From contig CANJKZ010000473.1 in NCBI GenBank assembly GCA_947471745.1, positions 811,001 to 875,000 on the forward strand: 64,000 nt of DNA, written 5' to 3'. This document shows positions 13,072-24,700 of the stretch, piece by piece. Within the stretch, counting starts at the first letter, position 1; every line of letters begins with the position of its first letter. The DNA is from Closterium sp. Naga37s-1. Its lineage: Eukaryota > Streptophyta > Zygnematophyceae > Desmidiales > Closteriaceae. The position numbers and the translations under genes are program-made. Below the pieces are notes generated by a model. The model saw only the letters and a program-made list of their open reading frames with translations. It was not told the DNA's origin and did no database searches.

Positions 13072-13944
13072 TCAAGTCCTGACACCACCTTCATCATCCA
13101 CTTCATCACCTGCTTCATCATCTGATTCATCATCTGAATCCGTATCAAATAAACCCCATGTCATGGTAACGAGCTTATTTGCCACCTCATGGTCCCGAGT
13201 ATCTTCGCTCATGAACAACTTCTGCAGGAGGGAGTGAAGTTAGAAGCAGGTATGAAAGATGTTACAATTGGTGTCTCAACGGGACACACTGACCTTTACA
13301 ATGTCAGGACCAGTTTCACGATCCAACTGCTCGAAAAGCCTTTTGAAAGTAGCCAGCGCACCAGCTCGGCCAGCAACTTTTAGAACATCAGGAACTGTTT
13401 CCTCATCAATCTCCGCAAAGTGGTCATCAACAATCAGGTGTAACTTGCGATCCATGACCTTGACTAGATTGGAAACATCGTACTCATGTGCCGCTTCAAG
13501 TAGAGAAACTCCACTCTGTAGGAGATGGCAATTAGAAACTCGACAACTTATTAAATGCACTTAGGGACTGGAACACATTAGCGCGACGTATGCATACCTT
13601 GATGGACTCCAATGAAACTGTTATTTCATGACCACACATAAACGAAAGAAATTGCTTCAATGCCGGACCATCCAGCTCCTCTATTTTCACAATCTGTTTT
13701 TTCTTGCTTGGATTGCTCTTCCACTTGTTTTCCAGCAGCGAAGACCTGAATAGAAGAAAAGCGATGATCATGTGAAACCGCATAAAAACATCTTTTTACT
13801 TACGACAGCGATAGGTACCATATGGCGACGATGTTGCGATGTGCTGGAATCCTGGTCCCATCAGAGGCCTCAAACAAGACGTCGCTGAACTCTGCTTTGT
13901 CAAAAATGTCTTTGAATTTTGATACATATTCTGGCGCCGCTAGA
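13072..13944 (-). CDS. BTB/POZ domain protein, 5' end not resolved
   Basis: On the minus strand the exons 13944-13804, 13745-13598, 13515-13294 and 13221-13072 join in phase with GTAAGT, GTATGC and GTCAGT donors, giving 219 residues and TGA. The first exon holds the BTB core (EFSDVLFEASDGTRIPAHR), the classic beta-strand/helix with DV-hhh and HR-hhA. Exon 3 continues with LLEAAHEYDVSNLVKVMDRKL, typical of the BTB alpha-helical end in SPOP-like proteins, followed by a helical BACK-like extension. The C-terminus is strongly acidic (DSDDESDDEAGDEVDDEGG). BTB proteins dimerise and often act as CUL3 E3 ligase adaptors; a substrate cannot be read here. The acceptor at 13,945 shows at least one more 5' exon, which I could not place with matching phase. 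Unlike its neighbours, this gene shows no duplicated exons. Confidence 0.85.
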
Positions 13945-14813
13945 CTGCAAGCGAAAGAATTCACTTAGATATGCATTCGCACGTCATGAGCTTTGCAGTG
14001 GAAAGGAACTTTATTACTGCATGTCCATTATAGATTGGCAGCAAATGGTGTTGCTGAAGCGGGAATGCTCCTGCCAGGCAAACCAGCTGCGTGTTTGAGG
14101 AAACAAGAGTCTGGCGACACTGCTGATTGTAGTGATGTGCAAGTGCAGGTCTTCCTGCACGGAGCGAGTTCCAGCAATATTTGAGGCTAGGGAGGGAGCG
14201 TACTGTACTAGGACTCGGCTGTCGCGATTTATTCGTCAGAGTCACGCATTCGATACTCTTCGATTTGTTCGTCTCAAGTGTCGCAGAAAGCAAAATGTAC
14301 CAAGAATGTACACTCTGATCTCGATCTTGCAATACGGTAAGATGGTGGAAAACTATTTTGGCAGTAGATGACCACTTACCAGCTGAGAATTTGCCTTTGC
14401 CATCTTCCATATTGGATAAGGCAGCAAAACAAAACAAAAAAAGCAGCAAAAAATACGGTAATAGCTTTGCAACTCATCTTCGTGGTTTTGGGTTGGCATG
14501 GGACCAACAGGTACAAATGGGGTGGCTAAGATCGTATAGAATGACGCAGAATGCAGAGCTGGTGCAAAAGAGTAAGGTTGGTCTACTACACGTGCACAAG
14601 GAAACAGTGCTTTAACAAGGAGCCTTGGAGACAGGGTAGACAGTTACCGGTATCAACATCCTGATATGCAGCAGGCTGGAGAGCAGAGTTACGGTAGCTA
14701 TTGGTTGAGCATCCGGGCAAATGGCAGTTTGTACAAACGGTAATAAACAACGAGCTAGCTGTACGTGGTACATAGGGGCAATGGTGGTTTTCTCGAGGCC
14801 ATAAGGCACAAAG
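13945..14813. other. Upstream region of the BTB gene, no exon assigned
   Basis: A possible first exon (ATG near 14,413 on the minus strand, MEDGKGKFSA then GTAAGT) ends in a phase that does not fit the next acceptor, so I do not call it. A short A-rich stretch lies at 14,418-14,455. Otherwise nothing is recognised. Confidence 0.4.
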
Positions 14814-15994
14814 CTACGGGTACTTATACGTGGGCGCAGCGGTGGTGGGGGGAGCAGGAGGCATTCTCCTTCCCATGCCCACACCACTCAGCATCTGCCG
14901 CAGCGGGGAAGGATTGCGGGGCTGACCAGCCGCAATCGGCGCACCCATTGGCTGCCCCATGGGTTGACCCATAGCAGCACCTCCACCCATAGGAGGAGCA
15001 CCCATAGGCGGTGTTCCCCTTGAGCCCCCACTGCTGCCGTAGCCTCCTGCTGCACTGGCACTGCTGCTCATGCCAACACTCCCGCCATACCCCGCAGTGC
15101 CAAGGCTCGCGCTGTTAGCCATGCCCATGGGGCTCCCTCCTCCTCCCATGGGAGATGTCATAGGGGCCATGCTCACGCTGGTTCTAGGGCCGTAGGAGAT
15201 GGATGGAGATGGGGAGGGCGCAGATCCTGGGCCCCCTGCCCCACCTGCCCCTCCTCCTGCTCCTCCTCCTGCTCCTGCTCCTGGTCCTCCTCTCCCTGCG
15301 GCTGCAGCTGCAGCTGCGGCTGAAGCCACCGCAGCAGAAGCAGCGGATTGGGATGCAGCAGGAGCGGGGGACGAACCTGTTCCTGCCGAGCCTGAACCCT
15401 TGGGAGCTCCGGAGGAGGTTCGGGAAGGCTTGGAGGAGGTTGGGGAGAGAGCAGGGGCGGATGATCTAGGAGATGGAGCATCGCTCTCTTGCACTGTCGC
15501 CATGGGCGATGCTTTGTTGAAGGCTGCCCTCCAGTCATCCACCTTCTCCTTCTCACCTGCGCCGGCCTCCTCTTCTGCTGACGCCCTCGCCTCATGCAGG
15601 CTCAGCGACCGCTTCAGCTTCAGCAGAGCGTTCTGCAGGTGCTTGAAGCGCTCCCTCTTCCCCTTGCTCTCCATGTCCTCTTGGAGCAGCACAGACAGGC
15701 TGTCATCAGATAGTTCACTGCACGGAAGACAAAGAGAGAGAGGGGCAGAGAGAAACAGCCGAAGCACAGGGAGCACAATGGGCTTCACCTTCATTCAATG
15801 AAACCATCTTGTTCAATGAAACCATCTTGTTCATCCAATCAATTAACAAAACTAATTATCGTACCTGACTTTCTGGTACAGCTTTGTGAGCATGGCGTCC
15901 TTGGCCTTCTCCACTTGCGTCAGCACTATGGCCTGAAGGGGGGGAAGGGGGGCAGAAGGGGGGGGAGCAAAATGTGAAACACATGCAAGGGTGC

Positions 15995-16060
15995 AGAGAT
16001 TGGTGTGTGAGCATGGCGTCCTTGGCCTTCTCCACTTGCGTCAGCACTATGGCCTGAGAG
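15995..16060 (-). repeat. Partial copy of the DRP2 GED exon
   Basis: This copy repeats 15,890-15,936 (codons AIVLTQVEKAKDAMLT, with its acceptor) but ends before the KLYQKV codons and donor. It lies just upstream of the intact exon. Confidence 0.85.
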
Positions 16061-16689
16061 TGGAGAGGGGGGCAGCGGGAGGGAGCAGTGTAGCACGGGC
16101 ATGAGTAGGTGAGAGCAAGGGGATATCAACCTGCAGGTGTGAGGTGCCCATGAGGAGCGTCTGAGCATGGCGTAGTTGGCATGGCGGGTGTATAAGCATG
16201 GCGATTCTTCAGTCGACAAACCCCATGCCCGTATCTCTCTAGCTTTCCCTTCTCCCACCCACCCACCCACCTTGGGGATGTTATCAGCCAGGTGAGCCAG
16301 CACAGCATGCACGTATCGCCTCACTTCAGTCGCCATGGCCTTGAGCTCCTCCTCCGGACTCACCACCCGCTGATTGCCCCCCCCAGCCGCCCCCTGCTGC
16401 CCAGGCGCAGGGGGAACGCCCCCCCCAAGTCCCCCTAGCCCGCCCTCCCCCTCCCGCTCCCCGTCCGCGCCCCCGGAGTCGTCCCCTGCTTCCCCCCCGC
16501 CTGCTGCTTCTGGCGGGGGTGAGGGCGCTTCTTTGAATGCCTTGGTGTGGCTGCTCAGGCGCTGCACCCACTGCTGCTTCTCTGCCAGGCTGTCAGCCCG
16601 GAGGATGAGAGCGTTGTGCACTGCAATGGGAGACACAGGCAGGGTGGAACAGGCGGGTGGATGGCAGGAGAAGAAGGGGGGGGGAGAAG

Positions 16690-16800
16690 GGGGATATGAG
16701 TGAGAGAGTTTGGTGTGTCTGCGAAGCCGCTGCACGCACTGCTGCTTCTCTGAAATGATGCCAGCGTGAAGGATCAGGGATCCGTGAAAGGTGTGAAAGG
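16690..16800 (-). repeat. Diverged copy of a DRP2 PH-domain exon
   Basis: The copy reads FHGSLILHAGIISEKQQCVQRLRRHTK, paralleling VHNALILRADSLAEKQQWVQRLSSHTK of the exon at 16,620, with about half of the residues changed. It is likely non-functional. Confidence 0.75.
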
Positions 16801-17092
16801 TTGCAGGAGAGGGGCATCCTTTCAAAGTGGAACAAGCGGGCAGATGAGAGAGGAAGGGAAGAGACGGGGGTCAAAGCGGGGAAGGGATACTTGTCTGAAA
16901 GGTTGGTGTGAGAGGGAGCTCCAGCGCCTCACAGATCACAACAGAGACAGAACGGAGAAATGCAGAACCCCAACTCGCCCAGAACCTTAACTCGTTGCGC
17001 AAGCAGATTTGACCAGGCCGTGTGTGTTGTGCATTCGCGGCTCTTGAGAGACTCACTAGTAGACTATGATCAGCTCACTGTTACATGGTAGC

Positions 17093-17250
17093 TACTCACC
17101 TTTGACCACGGTATTGAACGTAGTGCAATTACCAGTAATGCTATACTCACCTTTGACCAAAATCTACAGTCACCTTCAACCCTAATTTGCAATCACCTTT
17201 AACCCTAATCTCACCTTTGACCCTAATCCACGGTCTTGTACGGGGTGCGA
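17093..17250 (-). repeat. Tandem copies of a PH-exon splice-donor segment
   Basis: On the minus strand the segment ACCGTGG...TCAAAG followed by GTGAG occurs at the exon end (about 17,212-17,237) with an extra ATTAGGG, and again at 17,094-17,118 without it. Between them, ATTAGGGT(T/C)(A/G)AAGGTGA units repeat three to four times, ending near 17,160. The second copy shows what the undamaged exon end looked like (TVVK, then a phase-1 donor). Confidence 0.7.
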
Positions 17251-17392
17251 TTACTGATTTTGAACGACAGCGACTGGGCGGAGGGGCTTCCAGACTTGAG
17301 ATCAGACGCTGAGGGCACCTCCTCTGGGGGGAGATTGTCGTCCACTATGCAGTCCTGCAGAGAAGGAAAGGGGGCGAGGGGGAAGTGTGTGT

Positions 17393-17480
17393 GCTATGTT
17401 GACGTGGCATGAAATCCTTGAGGATCAACGCAGATGGGACCTCTTCTGGAGATAGATAGTCCTCCACTATGCAGTACTTG
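17393..17480 (-). repeat. Decayed copy of a DRP2 PH-domain exon
   Basis: The copy reads [20 protein letters not shown], matching DCIVDDNLPPEEVPSASDLK of the exon at 17,354, and then drifts. Its flank (TATGTTGACGTGGCATGA) recurs at 17,793-17,822 on the other side of the TG repeat. Confidence 0.8.
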
Positions 17481-17518
17481 GGTTACGGGGAAGTGTGTAT
17501 GGTACGGGGAGAGTGTGA

Positions 17519-17665
17519 AGAGTGTGTGTGTGTGTGTGTGCGTGTGCGTGTGCGTGTGCGTGTGTGTGTGCGTGTGCGTGCGTGTGTGTGTGTGTGTGTG
17601 TGTGTGCGTGTGCGTGCGTGTGTGTGTGCGTGCGTGTGTGTGTGTGCGTGTGTGTGTGTGTGTGT

Positions 17666-17715
<50 letters not shown>

Positions 17716-17736
17716 GTGCGTGTGCGTGTGTGTGTG

Positions 17737-17788
<52 letters not shown>

Positions 17789-17795
17789 CGTGCCA
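17519..17795. repeat. (TG)n/(CG) microsatellite
   Basis: About 275 bp of TG dinucleotides with frequent CG steps, in a DRP2 intron. It lies between two copies of a short flanking segment. Alternating purine-pyrimidine DNA of this kind can adopt Z-form. Open frames across it are spurious. Confidence 0.97.
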
Positions 17796-18619
17796 TGTTG
17801 ACATGACATCAAAATCCCTGAGGTAAGCCAGTGATTCCTCAAGAGCCGTGATGCCTCAAGAGACATTTTAAGCTGACTGGAGGAACAGCAAGTGGCAGGT
17901 GGCAGCAATCAAAGGGCTGGTACACACCTCAAGGGGGATGACGCCTCTAGGAGTCTTTTCGTCAGGCTTCTTCACGTAGTAGAGCTGAAGGGAGGGCACG
18001 CAAACAGAGGGGAGGAGGGGGCGTGTAGGCGGAAGGGGGAAGAGGAGGGATGGAAAGAGAGCGGAGATGGATGAGATGAGAGGTCATGGAACACGGTTGA
18101 TACTGATGATAAGCAACGGGGTGCTGTGCTACTTCACGCACTCTATGCCAACCCTGCATGTCATTGGTGGAACCGAGTGTGTGTCCTCTGATGTTTGAGT
18201 CAACTAAAACATTGTCTGTGTACCGTGCGTGCGTGCACTGCACGACGAACTCAGTATACAGTAACCACCTGCTCTGTTCCTTGCTTTGTTCCTCTCCGTG
18301 CACTGTTCGTACTGTAGCGAGCGTGATGTCCTGCAGTAGCCGATTCTTGAGGCTCTTCGAAAATCACCTGCCCTGCAGTACACTCACTCGAGAAGACTCC
18401 ATCACTCACAACCTCACTCACTCACTCACGCACTCACACTCAAACACTCGTTCACTCGCTCACTCACCCTGGCAGTCTTGTCGCTGAGGGCGAACCACCG
18501 CTTGCTCCACCCGCCCTTGGAGCTCACCTTCCACAGAAACCCTGCAGAGCACGAGACAGCGAAGAGGGGTAAAAGGAATGTAGATCACTCTTTAACAACC
18601 CTCTCTCCTCATGCATTGC

Positions 18620-18985
18620 ATTGCAGCATGTACCAGAACTGGCTTGCTCCACCCGCCCTTGGAGCTCACCTTCCACAGGAACCCTGCAGGGCATGAGAGT
18701 CCAAGGCATAAGAGAACGAAGAGGGGGAAAAGGAGTGTAGATCACTCGTAAACAGTCCTCTCTCCTCAGGCATTGCAGCATGTACCAGAACTGGCTTGCT
18801 CCACCCGCCCTTGGAGCTCACTTTCCGCGGGAACCCTGGAAGCCTCGAGCGAGCGACAGGAAAAGTGGGGAGAAGCGAAGCAGAGAAATCATGGGCCTTT
18901 CAATACCCCTCTCCTCAGGCATTGGAGCATGTACCAAAGCTTACTTTCTTTCCACAAAGAGCCTGATGGCCCTGGCTGGTGGCAG
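18620..18985 (-). repeat. Extra copies of the DRP2 PH-start exon
   Basis: Copies of the FLWKVSSKGGWSK segment occur at about 18,640-18,690 and 18,793-18,845, with a fainter one near 18,925-18,975. Each is preceded by the same GCATTGCAGCATGTACCAGA spacer type. Only the copy at 18,468-18,541 retains both the acceptor and the GTGAGT donor. Confidence 0.85.
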
Positions 18986-19285
18986 CAGCCGAGACTGACA
19001 CAGAGGGCAAGTGAGAAGGAGGAGCCTTCTACTATTTATTAATAATAATAATAATAAAAACATGACAGGAAGATGCATACCTGCAAGTTCCCGCTGCGGC
19101 TCTTGGGGCTGGCTGGGGGCAGCAGCAGCAGCAGCAGCCGAGAATGACGCTGATGGTGGCGGAGGAGGGGGGGCCTCCTTCTTCCGCCCCATCATGAACG
19201 AGCCGAACCGACCCTCGCCCTGAATGGGGAAGAGAGGAAGGGAGCAGGGAGGAGAGAAGGAAGAAGAGCAGGGAACATCAGGAAG

Positions 19286-19790
19286 GTAAGAAACGACCCC
19301 CGACAATTCGCCGAAATTCTGCAAGCTGCCCGCACCAGAGCCGTGGAAGCAATTAAAAAAGCAAACATCATCGCTAAGCGCAACGCTGACCGCCACCGCC
19401 GCCCAGTCACATACCAGTCAGGGGATTACGGACTGCTCGACACGCAAAATCTGCGACTGCCCGACGTACCGAAACTTCGACCGCGCTACTGTGGCCCATT
19501 CCAAATCAGCCACATGATCACGCAAGTAACCGCGCACCTACTGTTACCGACCGACTGGTACATCAGCCCATCGTTCCACGTCAGCCTACTTCGCCCATAC
19601 ATCCCAACCACCAGCCAACTGCCTCGTCACCGCCCGCATTCCATGACTCGCCCTGCATCGGAGCCGATCATCGAGCCCGAAAAAATCCGAGCCATCGGAT
19701 TCGCCACCCCACGGGAATCAGGAGGATTGAATTTCTCGTTCGCTGGAAGGATCGAGGCGTGAGGTCCAGGCAGAGGGCAGGCAGACCGCG
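19286..19790 (+). mobile_element. Ty3/gypsy integrase C-terminus with chromodomain remnant
   Basis: The frame from about 19,287 reads the end of a gypsy pol polyprotein: a basic DRHRRP segment, GDYGLLDT, LRPRYCGPFQI and SPSFHVSLLRPY (the integrase C-terminal module that precedes a chromodomain). A frame change near 19,690-19,725 leads to IEFLVRWKDRG, the core strand of a chromodomain, after which similarity stops. No LTR, reverse transcriptase or catalytic DDE part is present, so this is a dead fragment. Its left edge coincides with the loss of dynamin sequence. Confidence 0.85.
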
Positions 19791-21063
19791 CTCGCACCCG
19801 CTCGTGCTGCCATTACCGCGGGGAATCTGCACAGCGCCCTGGCATCTGCAGGTCCTATCGCGGCCTCGGTCGAGGTCAAGGCGGAGAAACGCGGACGGGG
19901 TGGCAAGAAGTTGCCCCCTCCACCCGTGTACACGATCGACGAGGACGATGCGGACGAGGAGCTGGAGGGTCTCGTGAGCAGGTGGGTCGAGGCGGGCGAC
20001 GGAGGAGAGCAGGGTGGGGAGGCCGCGGTCGATGTTTATAGCGGCGGGGAGAGCGCGGACGAGCAAGACGGAGACCCCGTGGTCGTGGCAGGTGGCACAG
20101 CGGGAGGACACGGTGACACCGGCTCCAAGCGCAGGGGCTGCGGTATCCGCGTGCCACCCAGGGGCGGGCCCGGTTGGTTTCTGAACCCCATCTGGGGGGG
20201 AAGAAGCGATGGCTCGGACACGGCGACCGCGAAAACCTGCAGTACAAGACCGCGATCGCGATGCTTCCCTACGACGGGAAGGTGGACCCCGGGCTGAACC
20301 TGAGCCAGAAGCAGATCCGAGACTGGGCCGCGAACCTGTCCATCGCCGAGGGGTTACATACGGGCCTCTTAATCACCATGCACTACCGCAACCTCGTGGC
20401 AAGCAAGGACAGGTGAGCTGTGCCAAACCACCGCGGTCATCTAGTGCGTTCATACGGTTTGGTATGTTATCATGTTCTGGCCGCTCCAACCCACTGCGTG
20501 GCAGGTGGCAACGCATGTTCGAATCCTATCGCGGGCTAACCAAGCCCGGAATGCACACCACCAACGTGATTGCATGGGCCGCGGTGGTTGGCAAGGAGGC
20601 TGCAGCAGAAGAAGCGGATCTCGGCGATGTGGAGCCGACGGACTACGCGGGAGCGATCGCATGCGCCATTGCAATGGTGTGGGAGGTCACTCGCGGTTCT
20701 AACGTCACTGCCGCAGCGGATAATGGAAATCTTGCTATGGAGAGCGAAGCCGTCTCTTCCCCGTAGTATCCGCGTACGTCATCAATGCGGTGCGGAAGCG
20801 CAATCGCCGCGAACATCAGCAGGCTGAGGAAGATGAGCCACAGGTTGTCGCGGACCCGAAGGCGGTCGCCGCCGCGATCGTGTCTGGAGTCGTGAACGAG
20901 GTCGTTGCCAAGTCTCCCGATCTCAGGCACATTGAGTTGGCCGCCCGCGAAACGGTGGACGTTATAATCACCTGGTGCGACTGCTCGGTGGCAGGGAAGC
21001 AGATGGAGTCATTGGGTCTGTACCTTGCCCTGCCCAGGGATCGTCTGAAGAAGCGGACTTGAG
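19731..21063 (+). CDS. Unknown spliced gene paired with the tyrosine recombinase
   Basis: I do not recognise this protein. The reading frame is open from about 19,731. It first gives a basic then acidic low-complexity part (PPPPVYTIDEDDADEELEGL) and then a part with GWFLNPIW. It changes frame at a run of seven G (20,195-20,201) into KKRWLGHGDRENLQYKTAIA and AANLSIAEGLHTGLLITMHY. A clean intron, 20,413-20,504 (GTGAGC...GCAG), joins SKDR to WQRMFESYRGLTKPGMH. A second small intron is probable between about 20,695 and 20,765, leading to VSAYVINAVRKRNRREHQQA, and the protein ends LPRDRLKKRT at TGA 21,061. No ATG is visible in the first frame, so the start is unresolved. It faces the recombinase gene tail to tail, 650 bp away, with similar CGCG-rich composition, suggesting one mobile unit (inference). 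Confidence 0.55.
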
Positions 21064-21708
21064 TGCGTGTAGTATCGCGTAGCATGTGCGCAGCTTGTCC
21101 GCCCTGCTTGAGTTCTACTCGCGGTGGATTGTGCTGGGCTTGCGGATCTGTGCGTGAACCTTTGTTGGATTCAGTGTGTGCGTGTGTTTGCGCGTGTGAC
21201 ATTTTAGTAGTAATCTGCATTCGACTCAGGTATTCCCACACACATTATCACTGTACACACTACGACGCGAACAATCTATGTACATTAGGCAACAACAGCC
21301 TGCGATTACCGCGGCCGCGATGTAATTCTGTCTATGCTGTGTAATCCCTTCCGTTCTTTGCCATCCAACACTTTGCTACACATGCCACCTCCTTCCGAGC
21401 GCACAACGAATGCATGCAAATCTCCGCATGCCTTGTCCCCATCAGGCACAGACATGCTTAGGCCGCGAACAAGGGCAAATGCGTTCAATACAGACAACGC
21501 GATACATCCTATCATGGGAGCCAACGCTACTACATACACACCTCGATCGCGATACAAACAGTATCCGTCAGCATCAACGGGCAACCAGTGTATTCTCAAA
21601 TGCAATCAAACGCGACCTTGGCTGTTTTTAACATGGCAGCATCCATCTGTCCCCCTAACGCGACCAACCAAATTGTTCAAGGATTTATTCAAGGATATGT
21701 TCACCCAT
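21064..21708. other. Spacer between two convergent element genes
   Basis: About 645 bp between the stop codons of the + strand unknown gene and the minus-strand recombinase gene. It is less GC-rich than the genes. No coding signal, terminal repeat or hairpin is evident by eye. Confidence 0.5.
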
Positions 21709-24700
21709 TTATTCTAGCGCCGGCATCTGTGCACAGTACTGCGGCCACGCGATCGGGAACTCGGACGCGGGAAGCGATGCATCGACGAGGCGGTCGCGTA
21801 CAAGCATCCACTTCACACGCAACTGCACCTCCACAGGAGTACCCTTCTTGAGCTGGCTCAGTTCCAAGTCAACACTCTTCTTCTTTACCGCGATCCCTTC
21901 CAATACACCCGACATGCCCACAGCTGCTGACACGAGGTCGAGCTTGTCGAGCACTACCGCGATGTTGTCTCCCTGCTCCAACCTGTGAGCGATGAAGTCC
22001 ATGACTCGCTTGGCACGGTTTATCGCGTTCGATGCTCCCTCCTTGCCTATAATCTCGGCCATTCGCGTAACTGCACCGCGAGGCTGGGCCAGAAGCGACT
22101 CTGGACTCTCGCGGATCAGCGGGTGCGTGGTCTTGTACAGCTTCCATCCGTCTGAGGGTTTGGTCGCGTTGACCCATGGAAGGACGATCGCGTCCCGAAT
22201 CGTCTGTTCCCTCGTGGGCGGTGCGGGTTTCTTCCGCGTCCCTTGGTCGGTGGGAGTTGTGGCATTGGTAGGCGCGGCCGAGGCGGCCGCGGCTCCAGGA
22301 GGGTTTGCAGGGTTCGGGACCGCGGTCGGCCCAGAGCTGCTCACGTTGAGTCGCGATAGCTGGGCCTCCAAATCATTCACGCGCTCGTCCTTCGCGGCCA
22401 GCTTCCGTTCGCAATCCTCCAGCAGCCCCTCCAGCTCTTTCACCCGTTTATGAGTCGCGACCAACTCTAGGCCCAGCCTGGTGTTGTCCGCTTGTGAACG
22501 GGTCAGGTACTCAGTGAGGACGGTCACTTGGTTCTGCGCGTCCATTCTGGTACTCACCTCCTGCATGGACAGAAAGCGACCGCGAACTTGTTATGGTTTG
22601 GCATTGACATCACAGCCGGAAAGATAACGCGACCATGCAGTACTTACCGCGGGCTGGGTCAGTGTAGGTGTGTTGCGCTGTACTATGGCGAGTTGATTTG
22701 CCAGAGAGACATCTGCAGCCCAGGACGCAAATTCCTCCGTCTGGCAGAGCGGGTTGTTGACCACGTACGGGTGTCGCGGCTGGTGAATGTAATACATCGC
22801 CAGGTCTTGCGCGACCGCCATCCTCGCGTCCCCATCTAGCTCCTTCAGTATGTTTAGCCCCGCGGTGTCCTGCTTCTCCGGTTTCTGCTTTTTGACCATC
22901 TTGCGGTTGTACTTTTTGCACTGTGACAAGGAAACAACGCGGTAGTGAACGCGGTGCCAGAGGGTTATGTGGGATGCTCGCGGTCGCGTGAAACTGTTAT
23001 GCGCGGCCCACACATACCTGTTGCTGTCCTTTGTCAGGGGCGGCCCAGGGAAAAATGTGCTTCTTCAGTAGCTTCTCCAGCTCCGGGCTCACCGGTACAG
23101 TTGCGCGACCAAGGAAGTAGTCACCGTCAACCCCGGTGAAGCCAGCCTTCAGCAGCACGGCCTCCCTCGGAATGGTTGTGAGGTAGTGCTTCGTCATCAC
23201 GTCGATGAAGCGCCAACCCCCCAGCCTCGCCAGCTGATCCGAAGGCATTCCGTCCGCGGACGCGTGCTGCGCCCCCCCAGCCCTGGTCGCGTGTACCGCG
23301 CGCGAGCATGTGATTCCCGCGTCCTCGAGAATCCTCGTCGCCCAGTCGTGATGAGTCGTGGGCGGTATTTGCTTCTCGTTGCCCGCGCGAAGGGGGAAGA
23401 ATAGGTATTCATCGTACCACGTCGAGGGTTCCGTGAAGTCGAGAGGGGGGGCTATGTCCTCGTAGAGGATGGGAACCAAGTCGTACACCCAGTGCAGCCA
23501 CAGCAGCGTGGCTCCGACCGCGCACAGCGTCCAATCTATGTGCCTCACAGCAGATATGTAGTTGAGAGAGAAGTCCTTGTTTGTCTTGCCCGTCCTGCAC
23601 GCGCAAACAAACATGAACGCGTTCCTCACTGGATCGGTCTCCGATTTTGCGCCGAGCTTCCACATCATCATGTCTGGCAGCTGCAGGTTTCTGATCGTGC
23701 ATCCGCGGGCCAGAGTGTGATGACCGAGCACGGTCATCGTCCGGATGCAGAGGTCGCGATGCATTGCCTGCGTGTATGCTTTCTTGGCTAGAGTGAAGCT
23801 GGTCAAGATCGCGTCCATGCTGGTCTTCCGCATCATATGCTTGAACTCGTCCGGGGTGTACGTGTCCGCGGCCGTGCCCCGATGGCGATCCATGTGTTCC
23901 CTGCGCATCGATTGGGACGTTAGTGCTGGTGTTAGTGGACGCGGTATTGTTGGGCATTAAACGCGTTCACTGAGAACGTATACTTACGCGATAAACCGCT
24001 TATACTGGTCGCGTACTTGAACGCGGACCCAGATGCGACACTCCGCGAAGTCGCGCAGCAGGTTCAGAACGGGCTTCCTGAAGATGGCCCCGTCCAGCTT
24101 GATGAGCAGGTTCAAAGCCTTGAGACGCCCCATCAGCATTGCCGGGGTGCACTGGCGTCTCTTCTTCAAGGTCTTCTATGGCCGCTTGAGTGTGGCCATC
24201 CTGTTCGCCTGCGCGACTGTCTCGTTCGCGAGGAAGGTGACGTATTTGCGTAAGCGCCACGGATTCGTCTCAGGGCCGTGGAACCACTGCTCGTCGCCCT
24301 CCGCCAGCTTCCAGTCACCACCCATGTTCTGTTCAAGCGCGGCCCCTATCTCGTCGGGGTTCGCGTTTCTCAACGCGGCCTCCTCACCAAACCTACCCGC
24401 GTCCAATTTAGGCAGCTCGTGAGCCATGAACTGCTTGTACTCGTTGGCCCAACCGCGATACTTCTTCAGCGTGGCCTCAGAGACACCGTAGAGGATTCCG
24501 TAGCACATCTCTCGTTTCGCGGCCGGCGTGTCGTCCACACCTAGCCTGTTCCAATCCGCGATAGGGACCTCAATGTCCCTCCGCGTACCCCGCACCCGTT
24601 CGTTGTCTTCCGCCTCCTCCTCGTTGAGCGCGGACAGCGAGTTCGATAGGTAGTTTTCGTCATCGTCATTCCAACTAACGTCCGCATCGTCATCGTCGTC

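Larger units (their letters stand above)
14814..19219 (-). pseudogene. DRP2-type dynamin, 3' half only (PH, GED, Pro-rich tail)
   Basis: Minus-strand exons are 19219-19081, 18541-18468, 17984-17928, 17354-about 17231, 16620-16271, 15932-15865 and 15717-14814. They encode the linker before the PH domain (Pro/Ala-rich), a PH domain (GFLWKVSSKGGWSKRWFAL; LYYVKKPDEKTPRGVIPLE; VHNALILRADSLAEKQQW), a GTPase effector domain (SPEEELKAMATEVRRYVHAV; VEKAKDAMLTKLYQKV) and a Ser/Gly/Met-rich tail ending PPAPPTTAAPTYKYP, as in plant DRP2 (clathrin-linked vesicle scission). The GTPase and middle domains are absent: the sequence switches to a gypsy remnant at about 19,285. The exon ending near 17,231 carries an ATTAGGG insertion that creates TAG and moves the donor out of phase. 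With no 5' half in the window, I infer a disrupted gene, unless the remainder lies beyond the inserted block or splicing bypasses the lesion. Confidence 0.8.

Noticed and set aside
14358..14449. First coding exon of the BTB gene (MEDGKGKFSA then GTAAGT)
   Set aside because: The donor phase does not match the acceptor phase at 13,945, so joining would break the frame.
17160..17240. Telomere-like TTAGGGT copies
   Set aside because: Only three or four ATTAGGGT(T/C) units at about 25-bp spacing, derived from a duplicated splice-donor segment; not a telomeric tract.
17467..17826. His/Thr- and Val/Cys-rich frames of 94-141 codons
   Set aside because: They are translations of the TG/CG microsatellite in a DRP2 intron.
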